The notes beneath the pieces are model-generated. The model was not told where the DNA came from, did no database searches, and worked only from the letters and a program-made list of their open reading frames with translations. The position numbers and the translations under genes are program-made. From positions 72,575 to 136,574 of the forward strand of contig NZ_JAPWHB010000005.1 of NCBI RefSeq assembly GCF_027214025.1: 64,000 bases of DNA, read 5' to 3'. This DNA is from Parahoeflea alexandrii (GTDB lineage: Bacteria > Pseudomonadota > Alphaproteobacteria > Rhizobiales > Rhizobiaceae). Shown piece by piece: positions 59,991 through 64,000 of this stretch. The first letter of the stretch is position 1; every line of letters starts with the position of its first letter.

Positions 59991-60353
59991 TCAGCCGATC
60001 ATTGCTTTGTAGGCGGCTTCATCCATCAGGTCGTTGGCAGCAGCGGCGTCATCGAGCTTGAGCTTGAAGAACCAGCCGGCGCCCGTGGGATCCGAATTGA
60101 CCAGCGACGGATCGTCGGCGATCGCCTGGTTGACCTCGGTAACTTCGCCTGCGAGCGGTGAGTAGACATCCGATGCCGCCTTGACCGATTCCACGGTCGA
60201 GGCCTCGCCGCCCTTGTCGAGCTTCGCGCCGACCTCGGGCAGTTCGACGAACACCAGATCGCCCAGCTGCTCGGCTGCGTGTTCGGTGATGCCGACGGTG
60301 GCGACATCGCCCTCGATCTTGAGCCATTCGTGGTCTTCGGTGAATTTCAGCAT
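59991..60353 (-). CDS. gcvH: Glycine cleavage system H protein
   Basis: 120 residues from the ATG at 60353 (AGGAAC 6 bases upstream). The lipoylated lysine is Lys58 in [12 protein letters not shown]. Shuttles the aminomethyl group between GcvP and GcvT. 19 bases separate it from gcvT. Confidence 0.97.
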   Translation of the reverse strand: MLKFTEDHEWLKIEGDVATVGITEHAAEQLGDLVFVELPEVGAKLDKGGEASTVESVKAASDVYSPLAGEVTEVNQAIADDPSLVNSDPTGAGWFFKLKLDDAAAANDLMDEAAYKAMIG

Positions 60354-60372
60354 GGTAATGTTCCTGTTGGAC

Positions 60373-61512
60373 TTAACGTTTGTAGGTGGAGGGGACGAAG
60401 GGCAGTGCGGCGACGGTGCATTCGAGCCGCTTGCCGCGCACTTCGGCGAAGATCGGTGTGCCGGTCGCGGCCATCGCCGCCGGCACATAGCCCATTGCGA
60501 CCGGGCTGCCCGCACTGGGGCCGAAGCCGCCCGAGGTGACCGTGCCGATGGCCTCGCCGCCGGTCTCCTGCGCAAACAGCACCGCGCCGGCGCGCACCGG
60601 CGCCTTGCCGGCAGGCTGCAGGCCGACCCGGAGGCGGGAAGCGCCGTTGTCGAACTGGGAGAGGATCACGTCGGCGCCCGGGAAGCCGCCCTGGCGCGCG
60701 CCGCCATTGCGCCGGACCTTCTGGATCGCCCATTTCAGGTTGGCTTCCACCGGCGTCGTGGTCTCGTCGATATCGTTGCCGTAAAGACAGAGCCCGGCTT
60801 CGAGCCGGAGTGAATCCCGCGCCCCGAGCCCGATCGGCGCGACATGGTCGTCCGAAAGCAACAGCCGGGCGATGCGGTCTGTCTCCTCCGCCGGAATCGA
60901 GATCTCGTAGCCGTCCTCGCCGGTATAGCCCGAGCGCGACACCACCACCGGCACGCCGGCAATTTCGAGATCGGCCACGTCCATGAACATCATGTCCTCG
61001 GCCTTGGGAGCATAGGAGGACAAGACGCCTTCCGCCGCCGGGCCCTGCAGCGCGATCAGCCCGCGGTCGAACTGCGCCTCGATCTCGCAAGTATCCGAAA
61101 GCGCCGCCTTGATGCGCTTGAGATCGTCATGCTTGCAGGCGGCGTTGACCACCAGGTAGAGATGTTCGCCGCGGTTGGCGACCATGAAATCGTCTTCGAG
61201 CCCGCCCTGATCATTGGTGAACAGCCCGTAGCGCTGGCGTCCGGGTTTGAGATCGGCCACGTCGACCGGGGTGATGGTCTCGAGCGCCAGTGCCGCGTCG
61301 CGGACGTTGCCGCTCTTGGCGCGGATCAGGATCTGCCCCATGTGCGAGACATCGAACAGACCGGCATTGGCGCGGGTGTGCAGGTGTTCCTGCATGACGC
61401 CCATCTTGTACTGGATCGGCATGTCGTAGCCGGCAAAACCCGCCATGCGCGCGCCAAGCTCGAGATGCAGGGAATGTAGAGGCGTTTTCAGAAGGTCAGC
61501 TGTGGTGTCCAC
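60373..61512 (-). CDS. gcvT: Glycine cleavage system T protein (aminomethyltransferase)
   Basis: 379 residues from the GTG at 61512 with GGAG 8 bases upstream; an ATG 18 codons earlier is less likely. Transfers the one-carbon unit to tetrahydrofolate. Recognised by [20 protein letters not shown], the SHMGQ turn and the C-terminal [14 protein letters not shown]. First gene of the operon, under the glycine riboswitch. Confidence 0.95.
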   Translation of the reverse strand: MDTTADLLKTPLHSLHLELGARMAGFAGYDMPIQYKMGVMQEHLHTRANAGLFDVSHMGQILIRAKSGNVRDAALALETITPVDVADLKPGRQRYGLFTNDQGGLEDDFMVANRGEHLYLVVNAACKHDDLKRIKAALSDTCEIEAQFDRGLIALQGPAAEGVLSSYAPKAEDMMFMDVADLEIAGVPVVVSRSGYTGEDGYEISIPAEETDRIARLLLSDDHVAPIGLGARDSLRLEAGLCLYGNDIDETTTPVEANLKWAIQKVRRNGGARQGGFPGADVILSQFDNGASRLRVGLQPAGKAPVRAGAVLFAQETGGEAIGTVTSGGFGPSAGSPVAMGYVPAAMAATGTPIFAEVRGKRLECTVAALPFVPSTYKR

Positions 61513-61584
61513 GCTGCAGTCTCCATCTCGGGTGCGGGCAGGTTGCGCGCACGGGCCAATCGTCAAGCGTCAAACGCTTTCAAA

Positions 61585-61740
61585 CAGCCCCCTCTGTCCT
61601 TTTGCCTGAGATTGTTATCCCTTCGGCAGACGCGATGAGCGCCATTCTCCAGAGTCCTAGTGTTCCGTTGGTCCTTTTGCCTGAGAGTTTCCGGGGCGGT
61701 TGCTCCTTCGGCACCGGCATGAACCGGCTTCTCCCAACGG
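61585..61740 (-). ncRNA. Tandem glycine riboswitch
   Basis: Two aptamers in series on the minus strand upstream of gcvT. Aptamer 1 spans about 61740-61665, with CCGTTGG (61740-61734) pairing 61671-61665 as P1, and the conserved CTCAGGCAAAAGGAC core. Aptamer 2 spans about 61656-61590 with the same core (TCTCAGGCAAAAGGAC) and a CTCTG / CAGAG P1. Glycine binding is expected to turn on gcvTHP, supporting glycine breakdown when in excess. Confidence 0.93.
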
Positions 61741-62062
61741 GATGCGTTATCTAGGCTGAATCGTGCGGGGAAGGCAAGGGGGGAGGAGCGGAGCAGGCGC
61801 TTGCCAACAGGAAGAGAGGATCGCAGCGACACATTTCATCGGCTTGCGGTGACGATGGCGAGCAAGGTGTCGTCGAGCGCCGTTCGAATGCGAAAATGGC
61901 CCGGGAAGCCGATGGCCCGGAAGACAATGGGGATGACCGGCACCGCCTCCACTCCCCGGCCTGTCCGGACCGGAACTTGCCGCTGGCCGCGAGAGGACCG
62001 GAAGCCGGACTTGCCTGCGCCCGGACGGATTGCTGTCCGCCCGGGCCAGACAGGCCTGTTAG
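61741..62062. other. Gap between riboswitch and carbonic anhydrase gene
   Basis: About 320 bases. It should contain the gcv promoter (near 61745-61800, minus strand). No gene; an open frame here is GC-rich and has no ribosome binding site. A hairpin after the carbonic anhydrase gene is listed next. Confidence 0.4.
62019..62046 (-). terminator. Hairpin after the carbonic anhydrase gene
   Basis: An 11-bp stem with one mismatch (GCCCGGACGGA and TCCGCCCGGGC) around a 6-base loop, 17 bases beyond the stop. No T-run follows on the minus strand. Confidence 0.4.
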
Positions 62063-62773
62063 TTAGAGAAGATCCACTTTTCCGGTGGCGATGTCATAGA
62101 TGCCGGCGACGGACTTGATCTTGCCCGATGCATGGAAATCGGAAAGGATCGGATCCGCGGTGGCTGCCCTTTCGGCATTGAGCCTGGCGTTCTGCGCTGT
62201 TGCGGCAGCCAGCAGGTCACTCGGGTTTTCGGACAGGACGTCGTAGACGGCGGGCCGGATCGCGTTGACCAGATGAGGAAGATGGCCGGGCGGCAGGGTC
62301 CGGTCCTCGATCGCCTTGATTGTCGCGCCGACCGCGCCGCAGGAGGTGTGCCCGAGAACGACAATCGTCTTGATGCCGAGGACCGCAGCGCCATACTCCA
62401 GGCTTGCCAAGCCGTCGTCATTGATGAAATTGCCGGCAACGCGGATGACGAAGAGGTCGCCCGGTCCCTGGTCGAAGATCAATTCCGGAACGACCCGGGA
62501 GTCGGCACAGGCAACGATGGCCGCGAAAGGCTGTTGCCCCATTGAGCGCGCGGCCCGGCCGGCCGAGTGATCGGTGTTGATCGCCGTGTTCGACACATAG
62601 CGTGCATTGCCGTCGATGAGGCGTTGAAGCGCCTCGTCTGGCGTGGTTGGCGCCGGTTCGCTGGATTGGGCGAAGGCTGGGGAACCGGAGGCCGCTGCCG
62701 ACAAGGTAAGAGCCAGGCCGCCCGCGAACAGGCCGCGACGGCTGATGGATGTTGTTGAACACACTTCACACAT
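62063..62773 (-). CDS. Tat-exported beta carbonic anhydrase
   Basis: 236 residues. A Tat signal with SRRGLF at 11-16 and a hydrophobic stretch ends near residue 36 (AFAQ). The mature part is a beta-class carbonic anhydrase: CADSR with Cys89, Asp91 and Arg93, and GHTSCG with His142 and Cys145 as zinc ligands. It interconverts carbon dioxide and bicarbonate in the periplasm; export of a folded zinc enzyme by Tat is consistent. Most beta enzymes are cytoplasmic. Confidence 0.9.
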   Translation of the reverse strand: MCEVCSTTSISRRGLFAGGLALTLSAAASGSPAFAQSSEPAPTTPDEALQRLIDGNARYVSNTAINTDHSAGRAARSMGQQPFAAIVACADSRVVPELIFDQGPGDLFVIRVAGNFINDDGLASLEYGAAVLGIKTIVVLGHTSCGAVGATIKAIEDRTLPPGHLPHLVNAIRPAVYDVLSENPSDLLAAATAQNARLNAERAATADPILSDFHASGKIKSVAGIYDIATGKVDLL

Positions 62774-62835
62774 GATTATTCTCCTTGAGTGGTTTCGTTA
62801 TCTGTCCGGAATGCGCAAACAATCCGGGCTGCAAT

Positions 62836-64000
62836 TCATTGAGTGTAGGCTGAGTAAAGATGTTGCATGACTTCGCCCGCGGCTGCGTCGGCTGTGGCTC
62901 CGGGAAAATTCGTAGTGACGACAACGGCGAGATCCCGGGCCGGATCGAGGACGATCTTGGCGAGGTTCATTGAATTCGAGCCGTTGTGGGTCAGCAGGGG
63001 GCCGTCCGCCCATTCAAAGGTCACGACACCCCAGCCAAGCCCGTAGCCGCCCGTGCTGGGAGTCCCTGGCGGCGGGTTGTCCCTCACGGGCGTCTGTACC
63101 TTGACGGTGTGGATATAGGTGAACGTCTGTGGAGACACGAGCGCCGGCTCACGTGCGCCGCTGCTGGCATTCCATCCGGCCCATTTTGCGTAATCGATGA
63201 TGGACATGTGTGCGTTGCCAGCCGGTGCCATGACCTGCGGCACATCGGCTGCGGATCCCCAGAGCATTGGTGTCATGCTTCCGTCAGCCTCGATCCTGTG
63301 CCCGACCGGCGCATCAATCAATCCGTAGGTTGCCTGTGCCCCAAGTCCCGCCGTGTTCATCTCCAGGGGCATGAAGATGCGTTCATGTATCAGTTGCTCC
63401 CACGGTGTGTCCGCAACGGTTTCGATCATCATTCCGGCAATGATGTAGCCGAGATTTGAATACTGGAACGGAGAGCCTTCAGGGACTGCGATCTCGTTCT
63501 CTTTCCACTGATCCAGCAGGTGACGGCGCAGGTCGGTCAGGTTGTATTCAAAGGCGTCGGCGCTGAAGTAAAGCTCGATGATGGCGTCATCATCGCCGGG
63601 AATGCCGCTTGAGTGGGACAGAAGCTGTTCAAGCGTGGCGTCGGCCAGACTTTGACTCATGCCTTTGGCATTGTCGCCGAGGATTTCGCCGACCCGGGAG
63701 TCCCACCGCAATTTTCCCTCGTCGACCATCATCCCGGCCAGGGTCGCCGTCATGGATTTGGTGTTCGAGCCGATATGGAACCGGTCATCGATCGTGACGG
63801 GAAGATCCTTGCCCAGGATACGTGTGCCGACTGCGGCGGCAGCAACAATGATGCCGTCCTTGACCACCGCCGCCGCAAGTGCGGGCAAGCCGGCCTTGTC
63901 GCGCACGCTGGTCAGGTAGCTGCCAAGATCCATTTCCTGTGCCGGTGCGGGAGCAACCAGCAGCAGTGAACCCAGCAGACAGGTTGGAAAAAACCGCGAC
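62836..64000 (-). CDS. Secreted serine hydrolase, beta-lactamase family (partial)
   Basis: The reading frame is open to the right edge. Twenty-two codons upstream of the first Met (63933) read SRFFPTCLLGSLLLVAPAPA-QE, a signal peptide, so the true start lies outside the window. Class C beta-lactamase/penicillin-binding fold: Ser56-x-x-Lys59 (SNTK, counted from that Met), the Tyr motif YSN and a HNG near the C-terminus. Members act as peptidases, esterases or beta-lactamases; the substrate cannot be told. Confidence 0.85.
   Translation of the reverse strand, partial: SRFFPTCLLGSLLLVAPAPAQEMDLGSYLTSVRDKAGLPALAAAVVKDGIIVAAAAVGTRILGKDLPVTIDDRFHIGSNTKSMTATLAGMMVDEGKLRWDSRVGEILGDNAKGMSQSLADATLEQLLSHSSGIPGDDDAIIELYFSADAFEYNLTDLRRHLLDQWKENEIAVPEGSPFQYSNLGYIIAGMMIETVADTPWEQLIHERIFMPLEMNTAGLGAQATYGLIDAPVGHRIEADGSMTPMLWGSAADVPQVMAPAGNAHMSIIDYAKWAGWNASSGAREPALVSPQTFTYIHTVKVQTPVRDNPPPGTPSTGGYGLGWGVVTFEWADGPLLTHNGSNSMNLAKIVLDPARDLAVVVTTNFPGATADAAAGEVMQHLYSAYTQ

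Noticed and set aside
61801-62118. Plus-strand frame of 105 codons
   Set aside because: No ribosome binding site, overlaps the carbonic anhydrase end and hairpin, and the composition is typical of non-coding high-GC DNA.

Overview
The window reads as a chromosomal segment of a GC-rich alphaproteobacterium of the order Rhizobiales (Hyphomicrobiales), most like Rhizobiaceae or Hoeflea relatives. The grounds are a zwf-pgl-edd Entner-Doudoroff operon, a rhizobial type cellulose cluster with BcsN, a PdhS-like cell-cycle kinase, a DUF680-type secreted peptide family, a tRNA-His with discriminator A and no extra 5' G, and dispersed palindromic repeats of the kind seen in this order. No plasmid, phage or CRISPR module is present. 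The species assignment is inference.

Layout. 0-1.6 kb: tandem small secreted proteins and a PilZ-like protein. 1.6-5.7 kb: edd, pgl, zwf (minus) behind a perfect palindromic operator. 5.7-7.2 kb: a small lower-GC accessory patch with a 27-residue ORF, overlapping RNA hairpins, an orphan plus-strand terminator and a DUF5343 gene. 7.2-10 kb: gamma-glutamylputrescine oxidase and synthetase. 10.3-18 kb: chemoreceptor, MarR-GNAT fusion regulator with DMT exporter, palindromic repeats, GFA-family protein, Bcr/CflA exporter. 18-21.5 kb: isocitrate lyase with a small partner gene and a divergent RamB-type regulator. 21.7-26.3 kb: polyamine ABC transporter with an unexpected four-helix membrane protein. 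26-33 kb: AsmA protein, acetoacetyl-CoA synthetase, a TPP enzyme, a candidate sRNA. 33-38.6 kb: PdhS-like kinase, phasin, tRNA-His. 38.6-43.9 kb: AsnC-type domain protein and a complete branched-chain amino acid type ABC transporter. 43.9-49.1 kb: TetR/MFP/RND efflux operon. 49.4-57 kb: cellulose synthase operon bcsA-bcsB-TPR-bcsN. 57-61.7 kb: glycine cleavage operon gcvT-gcvH-gcvP under a tandem glycine riboswitch. 62-64 kb: Tat-exported beta carbonic anhydrase and a secreted serine hydrolase cut by the window edge.

How it fits together. The content is heterotrophic core metabolism: sugar catabolism by Entner-Doudoroff, polyamine uptake (pot) and gamma-glutamylation (puuA/puuB), glyoxylate shunt plus acetoacetate activation and a phasin (C2/C4 and polyhydroxybutyrate metabolism), glycine catabolism, and a c-di-GMP-responsive exopolysaccharide. 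Most is conventional. The least explained parts are the 5.7-7.2 kb patch, the cellulose operon without a cellulase gene, and several regulatory palindromes and repeats. Gene starts were moved from the longest reading frame where a ribosome binding site or family length argued for it. All functional calls rest on reading motifs by eye; no database search was run.
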